NCBI RefSeq assembly: GCF_000737695.1
Contig: NZ_JPRM01000029.1
Coordinates: 1 to 64,000, forward strand
Direction of reading: 5' to 3'
DNA: 64,000 bases
Source: Flavobacterium hydatis
Lineage (GTDB): Bacteria > Bacteroidota > Bacteroidia > Flavobacteriales > Flavobacteriaceae
A model generated the notes under the pieces. That model made no database searches. It was not told where the DNA came from and saw only the letters and a program-made list of their open reading frames with translations. The translations under genes and the position numbers were made by a program. This document shows, piece by piece, positions 36,599 to 44,938 of this stretch; position 1 is the first letter of the stretch; the number at the start of each line of letters is the position of its first letter.

Positions 36599-38149
36599 TT
36601 AATGATCAGATATTATAATATTCGATTTTGCCTTTTTAGATTTATTCATAACAAGCAATAACAATGGTAATGTTACAGCAAAAAATAGCCCTACAAGAAA
36701 AAAAGCATCTCTATAACTCAATAATGAAGATTGTTTGGTAACGATGCTTTCCATTAATTTTAAAGCCTTTAATCTGGCTTCATTATAAGCAAATCCTTTG
36801 TGTTCAAAATATTTTATATAAGCATTAATCCTATCCATTGCGATTGAATTATCGGGAGTAATTCTGGATATTAATACATTTCGGTGTGATGCATAGCGAT
36901 GTACGATGTAGGTATTTATTATCGAGACTCCAAATGATCCGCCTAACTGTCGCATCATATTATTAAGAGCAGCTCCTTGCGCAATATCTTTATCATCTAG
37001 AGAAGAAACGGCAAGCATAGTTAGCGGAACCGTGAGCAAAGCCAATCCTAAGGCACGAAAAATAAGTGCCGTAGAAACTTCTGCAGCGCTAGTATTTAGA
37101 GTTATACCCGACATTCGCCAATTAAAATAAATAAAAAGAAGGAATCCTGCTGCTATAATTAGTACAGGCGAAACACCTTTTTGTAATAATGTACCACATA
37201 TTTTGAGTGCTAACAATGCAAATAATGCTCCTGGAAGTAGGAGTAAACCTGTTTGATAAGGCGAAAAACTAAGTAAACGTTGCGCTACAACAGGACTTAT
37301 GTATATAGAAATAAACATACCAAACCCAGTTACAAATGTTAGAATTGCAGCAATGCTTAAAGATTTACTTTTAAGCACACGAAGATTTACAACAGGTTTT
37401 TCGACTGTTAATTCCCAATATATAAAAGTTATTAATGTCATTGCTGCAACAATGGTAAGCACAACAATATATTTAGTTTCAAACCAATCTTCGACTTCAC
37501 CTCTTTCTAATACCGTTTGCAAAGAACCCACACCAATTGCTAATAGAACAATTCCTGTCCAATCTACTTTAGTTACTTCGGGTTTTACAGGAGGTTCTTT
37601 TAATAGAAAGTAGCATGATATCGCAACCAGAATACCAATAGGAATGTTGATTAAGAATATCCATGGCCAGTCGTAATTTTCAGTTATATAACCTCCAAGA
37701 GTAGGACCTATTGTAGGACCAATAAATATTCCTGCACCAAATATTGCTCCCGCAGTTGACTGCTTGTCTTTAGGAAAAAGTTCAAAAACGATAACTTGAG
37801 ATATTGATAATAATGCACCGCCACCAATTCCTTGCAAAAACCTGAAAAATACCAACATCCATATATTGTTTGCGTGACCACACATAAAAGAACAGAATGT
37901 AAATAAGACTACAGAACCTATATAATAATTACGTCGCCCGAGATTAGCGCTCAAAAAACTTGTAAGCGGAATAATAATGACATTGGCAATTGCGTAGGCA
38001 GTAATAACCCAAGATGTATCTTCAAGTGTTGCTCCAAGATTTCCGCTCATATGTGAGAGCGCCACATTTACAATCGATATATCTATTAATTCCATAATAG
38101 CTGCTAGAATGACTGTAATGATTAAAATTTTTCGATTAAGAGGTGTCAT
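36599..38149 (-). CDS. DHA2-family MFS multidrug efflux transporter
   Basis: 516 aa with about 14 membrane segments. Signature stretches are MELIDISIVNVALSHMSG, FFRFLQGIGGGALLSIS, and motif C in GPTIGPTLGGYITENYDWPW. This fits the EmrB/QacA branch of proton-driven drug exporters. No EmrA-type membrane-fusion gene is adjacent, so it may act alone or with a distant partner. Two TetR-type operators lie at 38165 and 38219, just ahead of the start, and the TetR gene is next, so the pump is very likely repressed by it and induced by a toxic ligand. Confidence 0.9.
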   Translation of the reverse strand: MTPLNRKILIITVILAAIMELIDISIVNVALSHMSGNLGATLEDTSWVITAYAIANVIIIPLTSFLSANLGRRNYYIGSVVLFTFCSFMCGHANNIWMLVFFRFLQGIGGGALLSISQVIVFELFPKDKQSTAGAIFGAGIFIGPTIGPTLGGYITENYDWPWIFLINIPIGILVAISCYFLLKEPPVKPEVTKVDWTGIVLLAIGVGSLQTVLERGEVEDWFETKYIVVLTIVAAMTLITFIYWELTVEKPVVNLRVLKSKSLSIAAILTFVTGFGMFISIYISPVVAQRLLSFSPYQTGLLLLPGALFALLALKICGTLLQKGVSPVLIIAAGFLLFIYFNWRMSGITLNTSAAEVSTALIFRALGLALLTVPLTMLAVSSLDDKDIAQGAALNNMMRQLGGSFGVSIINTYIVHRYASHRNVLISRITPDNSIAMDRINAYIKYFEHKGFAYNEARLKALKLMESIVTKQSSLLSYRDAFFLVGLFFAVTLPLLLLVMNKSKKAKSNIIISDH

Positions 38150-38164
38150 AAAATAAATATTAAT

Positions 38165-38180
38165 TATACCAATCGGTATA
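38165..38180. promoter_or_regulatory. TetR operator 1 (TATACC-AATC-GGTATA)
   Basis: A 6+4+6 dyad 16 bp upstream of the MFS start. The same ATACC-N4-GGTAT core recurs at 38219 and 38887, which supports one shared repressor. Confidence 0.8.
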
Positions 38181-38218
38181 TTTTAGTTTAAAAAAAGAGG
38201 TTAGTTTTAGATTAAATA

Positions 38219-38232
38219 ATACCGAACGGTAT
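38219..38232. promoter_or_regulatory. TetR operator 2 (ATACCGAACGGTAT)
   Basis: A dyad with ATACCG/CGGTAT arms, 54 bp upstream (centre to centre) of operator 1 with respect to the MFS gene, and inside the short gap between tetR and the pump gene. Confidence 0.8.
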
Positions 38233-38267
38233 GTTTTTATTTTAAAAAAAAACAAGGTCGAATTTAA

Positions 38268-38858
38268 CTATTCTAAATCCTCGATGATTTTGTTTAAAGA
38301 TATCATGATGTCTGATAAGTTTTTTAGATTTCCGGTTACTTTACTAATCATTACAGCACCTTCGATTATGGCAATGATTGTTAAAGCAGTTCTTTCAGGA
38401 TCGATAGATTTAGCTTTAAATTCGCCATTTGCAATACCTTGTTGGATAAAGAAAGTTAGTTTTTCTTTCCAATACGTAATTGCTTTTTCTACTCCTCGTC
38501 TTAAAACAGGGTGGGTATCGTCGGCTTCAGTTGCAGTATTAAGAATAGGGCAGCCTCCTTGAGTAATTCGTAGTTTATAATAATCAGAATATAGTCGGGG
38601 ATATACCAAAAGCTTTTCTTTATAAGTACTTTCTTTTTCGATTGCTTTAGCAAAAGTATCCTGAAGTTTTTTTATGTTGTATTTAAAAGCAGCAATAGCA
38701 ACTTCATCTTTATTTTCAAAATTACCATAAATACTACCTTTTGTAAGCCCAGTTGCATCTGTAATATCGTTTATAGATGTACCGCTATAGCCTTTCATGT
38801 TAAAGATAGGAGCAGTTTTCTCAATGATAAATTGTTTGGTTCTTGCAGCTTTACTCAT
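38268..38858 (-). CDS. TetR/AcrR-family transcriptional repressor
   Basis: 196 aa from the ATG at 38858. A longer in-frame extension to 38954 exists, but it reads through the operator at 38887 and lacks family similarity, so the shorter start is chosen (MSKAARTKQFIIEKTAPIF). The HTH is at ~25-47 (TSINDITDATGLTKGSIYGNFENKDEV). The C-terminal ligand domain (~75-190) contains GGCPILNTATEADD, typical of this branch. Its gene lies upstream of and in line with the MFS pump, with operators in front of both genes, so auto-repression and control of the pump are inferred. Confidence 0.9.
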   Translation of the reverse strand: MSKAARTKQFIIEKTAPIFNMKGYSGTSINDITDATGLTKGSIYGNFENKDEVAIAAFKYNIKKLQDTFAKAIEKESTYKEKLLVYPRLYSDYYKLRITQGGCPILNTATEADDTHPVLRRGVEKAITYWKEKLTFFIQQGIANGEFKAKSIDPERTALTIIAIIEGAVMISKVTGNLKNLSDIMISLNKIIEDLE

Positions 38859-38886
38859 GACTATTTTAATTTTAAAATACAAATAT

Positions 38887-38900
38887 ATACCAATCGGTAT
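38887..38900. promoter_or_regulatory. TetR operator 3 (ATACCAATCGGTAT)
   Basis: Same dyad as operator 1, located 29 bp upstream of the chosen tetR start. This position supports both auto-regulation and the shorter start codon. Confidence 0.8.
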
Positions 38901-38944
38901 TATTTTTAATCTTTTTGGAGGTAATTTTTTTTGTACATTATTTG

Positions 38945-39420
38945 CTTGTGGCAAATTAACCGCAGAGTTCGCAAAGTTTTACGCAAAGGTCACAAAGTTT
39001 CTCCTCGATGCTGTCATTCTGAGCGGAGTCGAAGAATCACTAGAAATCGAGTGACTTACTTGTGGCAAATTAACCGCAGAGTTCACAAAGTTTTACGCAA
39101 AGGTCGCAAAGTTTCTCCTCGATGCTTTCATTCTGAGCGGAGTAGAAGAATCACAAGAAACTCCATAATCTTTGTCGAGCTACTCGCGGAGACCCTTCCT
39201 GCGTCAGGGTGACAAGATTGTGGTTTGTAGCTTTAAATTAACCGCAGAGTTCGCAAAGTTTTGGAATAACTTTAATTCTTTTAATCTGTGGCAAAAAAAG
39301 AAGCACGCAGATACTGCAGATTTTTTATTTGTGTAAATTCGTGTAATTCGTGGCAAAAAAGACTTAAACACAAGCACACAACCTTAGTACCTTAGTCCCT
39401 CAGAACCTTAGCAACTTTAA
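38945..39420. repeat. Cluster of intergenic repeats, including two 114-bp tandem units
   Basis: Units at 38945-39058 and 39059-39172 share CTTGTGGCAAATTAACCGCA, CGCAAAGGTC and TCATTCTGAGCGGAG with only scattered differences. A partial third unit (AATTAACCGCAGAGTTCGCA) starts near 39233. Next come other repeat-like stretches (GTGTAAATTCGTGTAATTCG at ~39331, CCTTAGTACCTTAGTCCCTC at ~39382). Short open frames across the region come from the repeats and are not genes. The cluster separates tetR from the LytTR gene. Confidence 0.75.
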
Positions 39421-39425
39421 ATGAA

Positions 39426-40184
39426 TCACGAATCAAGCCAGTTCTTGAAATTATTAATTTCTTTTTTACTCAAAATAATCGGATCTGTGTCTGGCATAGA
39501 AATGTTTAATAACAATTCGATTTTCTGACTAGAATGTTTAATAATTTCCTGAATATGATTTCGGTTCAGAATGTATTTTCTATTTACTTTAAAGAAAAGA
39601 ATAGAGTCTAATTTGTTTATTAAATCCTTAAGATTGCTATTATAATAGTAGCTATTGCCTGAATTTGTATAAATAAAAAGATGCTTTCCTGTGGCATAAA
39701 AATAAGAGATTGTTCTATCGTTTATAGATATAAGTTTATCTCTGTGGTTTACCAAAAAGTGATGCTGAACGCTAGTTTGATTCTCAATTGTAACAAGCGA
39801 TTCAACAATTGGGTTAGGATTAAATGTTTCTTTTATATTTTTATATTTAGCTAAAGCTTCTAATAATTCTTCCTCTTCGTATGGTTTAAGGAGATAATCT
39901 ATTGTAAAATGTTTAAAAACTTTAACGGCATAAGAATCGTAAGCCGTTATAAAAATAACAGGGCATGAAATAGTCGCTTTCTCAAAAATATCAAGACTCT
40001 TACCGTCTCCCAGATGAATATCCATGAAAGCAAGATCTACGACGTTTTTCTCAAAAAAAGCAACCGCATCTTTTACAGACTTCAATAAAGTTATCTCACT
40101 TATAGTAATAATACTTTGCTGTTCCAGAATAGATTTCAGATAGCTTGAAGCAAGATATTCGTCTTCAATAATAACTATTTTCAT
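39426..40184 (-). CDS. LytTR-family response regulator
   Basis: 252 aa from the ATG at 40184, preceded by AGGAGA. An ATG six codons upstream is also in frame. The receiver domain (~1-120) has MKIVIIEDE, the phosphoacceptor in VDLAFMDIHLGDG, and VIFITAYD. The LytTR DNA-binding domain (~150-250) includes FYATGKHLFIYTNSG and FKVNRKYILNRNHIQEI. A LytS-like kinase, the usual partner, is encoded at 47638-49200 at the other end of the same co-oriented block, so the pair likely controls the SusCD-protease genes between them. A terminator lies just upstream. Confidence 0.9.
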   Translation of the reverse strand: MKIVIIEDEYLASSYLKSILEQQSIITISEITLLKSVKDAVAFFEKNVVDLAFMDIHLGDGKSLDIFEKATISCPVIFITAYDSYAVKVFKHFTIDYLLKPYEEEELLEALAKYKNIKETFNPNPIVESLVTIENQTSVQHHFLVNHRDKLISINDRTISYFYATGKHLFIYTNSGNSYYYNSNLKDLINKLDSILFFKVNRKYILNRNHIQEIIKHSSQKIELLLNISMPDTDPIILSKKEINNFKNWLDS

Positions 40185-40206
40185 TTCTCCTTTTTTTTGC
40201 AAAGTT

Positions 40207-40236
40207 AAAAAAAAAAGCTCCGTTAAAAACGGAGCT
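40207..40236 (-). terminator. Strong terminator between susD and the response regulator
   Basis: Stem AGCTCCGTT / AACGGAGCT (40216-40224 with 40228-40236), followed on the minus strand by a run of ten T. Only about 20 nt separate the T-run from the response-regulator start, too little for a normal promoter, so that gene may rely on read-through or a promoter inside susD. Confidence 0.85.
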
Positions 40237-40243
40237 AATTAAT

Positions 40244-41563
40244 TTACAATTCTGGATTATTCAATCGCGCATCTAATGGGAAAGGCAACGTATATCTTGG
40301 ATCATTTTTGATCAAAGTATACGTTTTGTTACTCAATGTATGTTCGATTTGTTTTTGAGTAGTTCTTCTTAAATCAAACCAACGGTGTCCCTCAATGGCA
40401 AACTCACGTTGTCTTTCCTGATATACAAAATCAAGAAGTTCTGTTTGGTTCATAGCACTAATCTTTGTGCTCAATTGAGCGTAACCTGTGGTATTATAGC
40501 GGTTCTTAATAAAATTTAATATAGTTGTTCTTGCTGTTGCAAGATCATTTAATTGTACAGAAGCTTCTGCTTTTGTTAAATACAATTCAGAAGTTCTAAA
40601 TGTATTTTTTTGGTATAATTCACCACCTTTTAAAAATATAAATCCGCTTCCGCTTACTTTATAGTACAATTTAAAACGCAAGTCATTTACTTTGTCGTAT
40701 GCATTTGTTAAGGTTGGAGCTGGATAAGCAGATCTTTTTAGTTTATTCTCAAATGTATTTTCAAGAGCCATTATAGATTCCTTAGTATCATAATTGTTTG
40801 GCAAAATAGGAGTAGCATTTAAGTCAACTAATGAATTGTTAATAGACATTCCTCTGTCTGCCGCTTGTAAAGCTTTATCCCATTGTTTTTGGTACAAATA
40901 GATACGAGATTCCATTGCGTACAATGCTGCTTTAGAAAAACGATAGTTTAGTCCTTTAGCCTGAGTATCCAAGTTAAGCAATTTTTTAGCTTCTTCTTTA
41001 TCCGATAAGATTTGACCATAAATAATTTCCACACTTTGTGGTATATACGCTTGTTCTAAATCTATTTCTAATGCCAATGGAACACCTCTTTCAGAACTAG
41101 CAGTTGCTGGGTCATATTGTTTTGCAAATAGGTTAATCAAGTCAAAGTAAGCAAGCGCTCTTAATGCGTATGCTTCACCAACCAACTGATTTTTTTCTGG
41201 TGACGGACCTAGTTTAGCACTAGCTTCATTAATAATTACATTGGTATAAAAAATACAATTATATAATCCTGCATACGGAAATCTTGTAGCAATAAGATCC
41301 GGATTTGCATCATTCCACATATAGTTATCTTTGTAGAATACTAAATCATTGGTTTCTTCTTCAAGAAGCACTTCATCACCTCTTAAAGAAGTTAGTGATT
41401 TATGGGTAGGAAAAGTAGCGTATCCTTTAGTAAGAACAGCTCTAAAATCAGTAAGTGTTTCAGGAATTACTTTCCCTACGGGCTTTACATCTAGGTAATC
41501 ATCGCAGCTTGTAGCTACTATCGCAGCTACAAAAAGGAATAGGTATTTTGATATGTTTTTCAT
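40244..41563 (-). CDS. SusD/RagB family nutrient-binding lipoprotein
   Basis: 439 aa. The lipobox is in AAIVATSCDDYLDVKP (Cys ~20), and DYLDVKPVGKVIP is typical of the family start. Helical TPR-like stretches follow (GEAYALRALAYFDLINLFAKQYDP, SRIYLYQKQWDKAL). The end has RQREFAIEGHRWFDLRRT, the family's C-terminal signature. SusD proteins cap the SusC channel and bind the incoming ligand at the cell surface. It starts 10 bp after SusC. The neighbouring protease suggests a peptide-type substrate rather than a glycan. Confidence 0.95.
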   Translation of the reverse strand: MKNISKYLFLFVAAIVATSCDDYLDVKPVGKVIPETLTDFRAVLTKGYATFPTHKSLTSLRGDEVLLEEETNDLVFYKDNYMWNDANPDLIATRFPYAGLYNCIFYTNVIINEASAKLGPSPEKNQLVGEAYALRALAYFDLINLFAKQYDPATASSERGVPLALEIDLEQAYIPQSVEIIYGQILSDKEEAKKLLNLDTQAKGLNYRFSKAALYAMESRIYLYQKQWDKALQAADRGMSINNSLVDLNATPILPNNYDTKESIMALENTFENKLKRSAYPAPTLTNAYDKVNDLRFKLYYKVSGSGFIFLKGGELYQKNTFRTSELYLTKAEASVQLNDLATARTTILNFIKNRYNTTGYAQLSTKISAMNQTELLDFVYQERQREFAIEGHRWFDLRRTTQKQIEHTLSNKTYTLIKNDPRYTLPFPLDARLNNPEL

Positions 41564-41573
41564 CTTAAATTAA

Positions 41574-44500
41574 TTAAAAAGTTATGTTACATCCTAATGT
41601 TATTGATTTAGGAATAGGCTGAGCATAGATGTTTCCATAAGTCTCCGGATCAAAATATCCTTTATAATCAGAGCTGATAACAAATAAGTTTCTTCCTTCA
41701 ATACTGAATCTTAGATTATCAAAAAACATTTTTTCGATTGCTTTTTTAGGCAAAGTATATCCTAAACGTAAACTACTTAATCTCATATAACTCATTTCAC
41801 GTACCCAAGTATCTAAAAATTTATTGGTATTTATTGAGTTTGCTCCAGCATACCATTTGTAAGCCATCCAAGAGTCGCCAGTACCAGTTTCATTCCCAAC
41901 AATTCCTGGTAAGTTTGATCCTGTGTTAGTAGGTGACCATGCATTTAGAATATCAGTAGAGAAGTTTCTTCCACGATCTACCGCTGTTCCATTGTACGGA
42001 GGTGTTTCTACAACTGTTTGTTTAATATTAAAAGTGGTAGCAACTGTAATATCAAAATCATGAATTTTGAAAGTATTAGTAAGACCACCCGTAAACTTAG
42101 GATCTAAATCTCCAGCATAAGTAAATAAATCTCTTATTTCTTTAGTATCAAGTTTAGATTGTGCAAACTCTCCAGGTATAACATCAGCTAAAGCATCGTA
42201 CAGTTGGAAGAATGTTTGGGTATTAACTGTTTCTCCATTTTTATTTACAAACAATGGGTAACCATTCTCATCAATTCCATTTGTTTTTAAAGCAAATAAA
42301 GCTCTTACAGGGTATCCTTCTATTGATGGTGTAAGTTGATTTTCTCTAATTTGCATACGATCTACGTTGCTCTTATTGTGTGAGAAATTAATATTAGTTG
42401 TCCATTTAAAATTTGGATGATCAATATTTTTCGTTGCCAATGCAATCTCAAATCCTTTATTAGTCACTTGTGCCCAGTTTAGGGTAGTGAACTCAAAACC
42501 ATTTTCTACAGGAAGTGATTGAATACCGATTAAATCACTACTTTTTCTTCCGTATACATCAGTAACGATACTAATACGGTTATTGAATAATCCCAGATCC
42601 ATACCAAAATTGGTATTTTCTGTTTTTTCCCATCTTAATTTATCATTTGGAGGGCTTAATATCGCAATACTTGGCTCAGTTTGCCCTGGCAAAATAGTTT
42701 CGATTTTATATTCTCCTACTACAAATGGCGATGTTCCTTTGTCTATATTCCCTTGTAATCCGTAAGAAGCACGTAATCTTAAGTTAGATACAGTTTCATT
42801 ACCTTTTAAGAAATCTTCTTCAGATACTAACCAAGAACCAGAAGCTGCCCAAAGTGGTAAGTATTTGTATTTTGGATCTACACCAAATAAGTCAGAACCA
42901 TCATAACGTACACTTCCGAAGAATGTATATTTTCTGTCGTATGTATAAGATGCTGTTGCAAAAAACGAAGCAAATGCATTTTCATTTTTAGACTTTTTAT
43001 AACCTCTATAAACAGGTTCGTCTGCAAGATCGGCGCTTGGGAAAATTATCTCGATAGAAGTTAACGTTTTAGGATCATATCCAAACGCTTTAGTTGCAAT
43101 ACTAGTATTGTAATTTCTTCTTAATTCACTACCTGCCATAAGTTCCAACTCGTGTTTTTCATTGAAAACAGTAGAGTAGTTTAACATCGTTTTCCAGTTG
43201 TATTGAAAAAAGTCAGTATTTGTATTTTGGATAATTCCACCTTCAGGAAGAAAGTAAGCCGGCTTACCATTATTAAAACGTAGAGTTTTTTCTCTTTCTT
43301 TTCTTGTAAAATAGGTGTTTTTGTCAGCAAATTTCTCACTTGCAGTATTGTCAAATTGTAAACCAATCTGAGTACTTGCTTTTAAGCCTTTTGTAATTCT
43401 GTAATCTACATCAAGAATAGCTTTAATGGCTCTGTTCTTTAATTCGTAAGAGGAGTTTTCTCTTTCTTCGATAAAGTTAAACGGTACATAAACATCAGAA
43501 TAACCACTAATATCTTTGTCATATCTATAAGATCCATCAGCATTATATGGAGTTAAATATGGGTTTACTGTTCTTGAGTAATTAGCAGGATTTGTAAAAC
43601 CATCCGTATCTGTTATGTATGATTTTGTTTTGCTTTCAGAACCAAATAAACCAATACCAATGTTTAACTTATCAGTAACTTCAAAGTTGTTTTTTAAAGT
43701 AATATTATATCTATCGTAACCAGTTCCTACTGTAGTTCCTTGTTCGTTATAAGCTCCCAAAGAGAAGTAATAATCAGATTTTTCGCCTCCACCAGAGAAA
43801 CTTAAACCATATTGTGTATTTACAGCACTTCGGTATAATAAATCACCCCAGTTTGTGTTACTGTTTCTTAAGTTATTAATAGAGTTTTGTGTAGCTGAAG
43901 ACAACGCCGAAAAACCCCCCGTTCTATAAGCCCCTAATTCATTAGACTGTTTTAGTATACGAGAAATTTCTCCGCCACTGTCTCTATAAGTTAAGTCTGA
44001 TCTGCTGGCTAAACCTAGTTCAAAATCTACTTTTTGAGAAGCATCTAAAAGATTTAATTTAGAAAAATCTGGTTTCATAGTAACAAAAGTATTTGCTATG
44101 AAATTTACTTTCATGTTACCTTTTTTACCTTTTTTGGTAGTAACAACAATTACTCCGTTTGCAGCTCTTGCTCCGTAAATTGCGGTAGCAGCAGCATCTT
44201 TTAATATCGTAATGTCTTTAATATCGTCAGGGTTTAATCCAGCGATAGAAAAATTATTTAATTCGTCGATATTGTCTTTATCAAAGTTTTTAGGAACATC
44301 ATTGCTCTCTAATGGTAAACCATCTAATACCCATAACGGATCTTGTGAACCTGAAAGTGATGCTGTACCACGAACTCTAATTTTGGCAATAGCACCAGGA
44401 GCACCAGTATTTTGAGTTACTGCTACACCCGCAACCTGACCTACTAATAATTGATCTAAACTTGCAACTCCGGCTTGTTGTATATCGGCCATATTAACTT

Positions 44501-44912
44501 TTGCAACAGCAGAAGTCAATTTTCTTTTTTCAATTTTTTGGTATCCAGTTACAACAACCTCTTTAAGTTCGCTTAAGTCTGGTTTTAAAGAAATATTATA
44601 GCTTTTTTGAGCCGTAATATTAATAGTATACGATTGATATCCCATAAAGGTTACACGTACACTTGTAGTATTGGTAGATATTTTTAATTCAAAATTACCG
44701 TCAAAATCTGTGATAGTACCTATACTAGCACTTTCGATAACACTTTTCTGGTTTGTACTATTAGATACTGAGCTGTTTTCAACATAAACAGTCGCACCCG
44801 GAATTGGTAGTTTGTCTTGGTAATCAATTACCTTTCCTGTAATCGTTCGAGTTTCCTGAGAATACCCGACAACCGTCAGGAACAAAGTCAAGATGTAAAA
44901 TAATTTTTTCAT
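41574..44912 (-). CDS. SusC/RagA family TonB-linked outer membrane transporter
   Basis: 1112 aa. A signal peptide ends ~18 (VVGYSQE). Residues ~20-110 form the carboxypeptidase-like N-terminal domain (ITGKVIDYQDKLPIPGATVY). The plug (~115-270) carries ELKEVVVTGYQ, SLDQLLVGQVAGVAV, RVRGTASLSGSQDPLWVLDG and AAATAIYGARAANGVIVVTTKKG. The rest is a 22-strand-type barrel. With SusD it forms the TonB-powered uptake complex. The start lies 26 bp after the zincin protease stop, so protease and transporter form an operon. The substrate cannot be read from the sequence. Confidence 0.95.
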   Translation of the reverse strand: MKKLFYILTLFLTVVGYSQETRTITGKVIDYQDKLPIPGATVYVENSSVSNSTNQKSVIESASIGTITDFDGNFELKISTNTTSVRVTFMGYQSYTINITAQKSYNISLKPDLSELKEVVVTGYQKIEKRKLTSAVAKVNMADIQQAGVASLDQLLVGQVAGVAVTQNTGAPGAIAKIRVRGTASLSGSQDPLWVLDGLPLESNDVPKNFDKDNIDELNNFSIAGLNPDDIKDITILKDAAATAIYGARAANGVIVVTTKKGKKGNMKVNFIANTFVTMKPDFSKLNLLDASQKVDFELGLASRSDLTYRDSGGEISRILKQSNELGAYRTGGFSALSSATQNSINNLRNSNTNWGDLLYRSAVNTQYGLSFSGGGEKSDYYFSLGAYNEQGTTVGTGYDRYNITLKNNFEVTDKLNIGIGLFGSESKTKSYITDTDGFTNPANYSRTVNPYLTPYNADGSYRYDKDISGYSDVYVPFNFIEERENSSYELKNRAIKAILDVDYRITKGLKASTQIGLQFDNTASEKFADKNTYFTRKEREKTLRFNNGKPAYFLPEGGIIQNTNTDFFQYNWKTMLNYSTVFNEKHELELMAGSELRRNYNTSIATKAFGYDPKTLTSIEIIFPSADLADEPVYRGYKKSKNENAFASFFATASYTYDRKYTFFGSVRYDGSDLFGVDPKYKYLPLWAASGSWLVSEEDFLKGNETVSNLRLRASYGLQGNIDKGTSPFVVGEYKIETILPGQTEPSIAILSPPNDKLRWEKTENTNFGMDLGLFNNRISIVTDVYGRKSSDLIGIQSLPVENGFEFTTLNWAQVTNKGFEIALATKNIDHPNFKWTTNINFSHNKSNVDRMQIRENQLTPSIEGYPVRALFALKTNGIDENGYPLFVNKNGETVNTQTFFQLYDALADVIPGEFAQSKLDTKEIRDLFTYAGDLDPKFTGGLTNTFKIHDFDITVATTFNIKQTVVETPPYNGTAVDRGRNFSTDILNAWSPTNTGSNLPGIVGNETGTGDSWMAYKWYAGANSINTNKFLDTWVREMSYMRLSSLRLGYTLPKKAIEKMFFDNLRFSIEGRNLFVISSDYKGYFDPETYGNIYAQPIPKSITLGCNITF

Positions 44913-44938
44913 TTCTGGTTTTTAATTAGGATAAAGAT

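Noticed and set aside
38859..38954. N-terminal extension of the TetR protein
   Set aside because: It would translate through the operator at 38887 and adds a basic stretch absent from the family; the ATG at 38858 is better.
38931..39212. 93-aa open frame in the repeat cluster
   Set aside because: It is made entirely of the 114-bp repeat units and shows no protein features.
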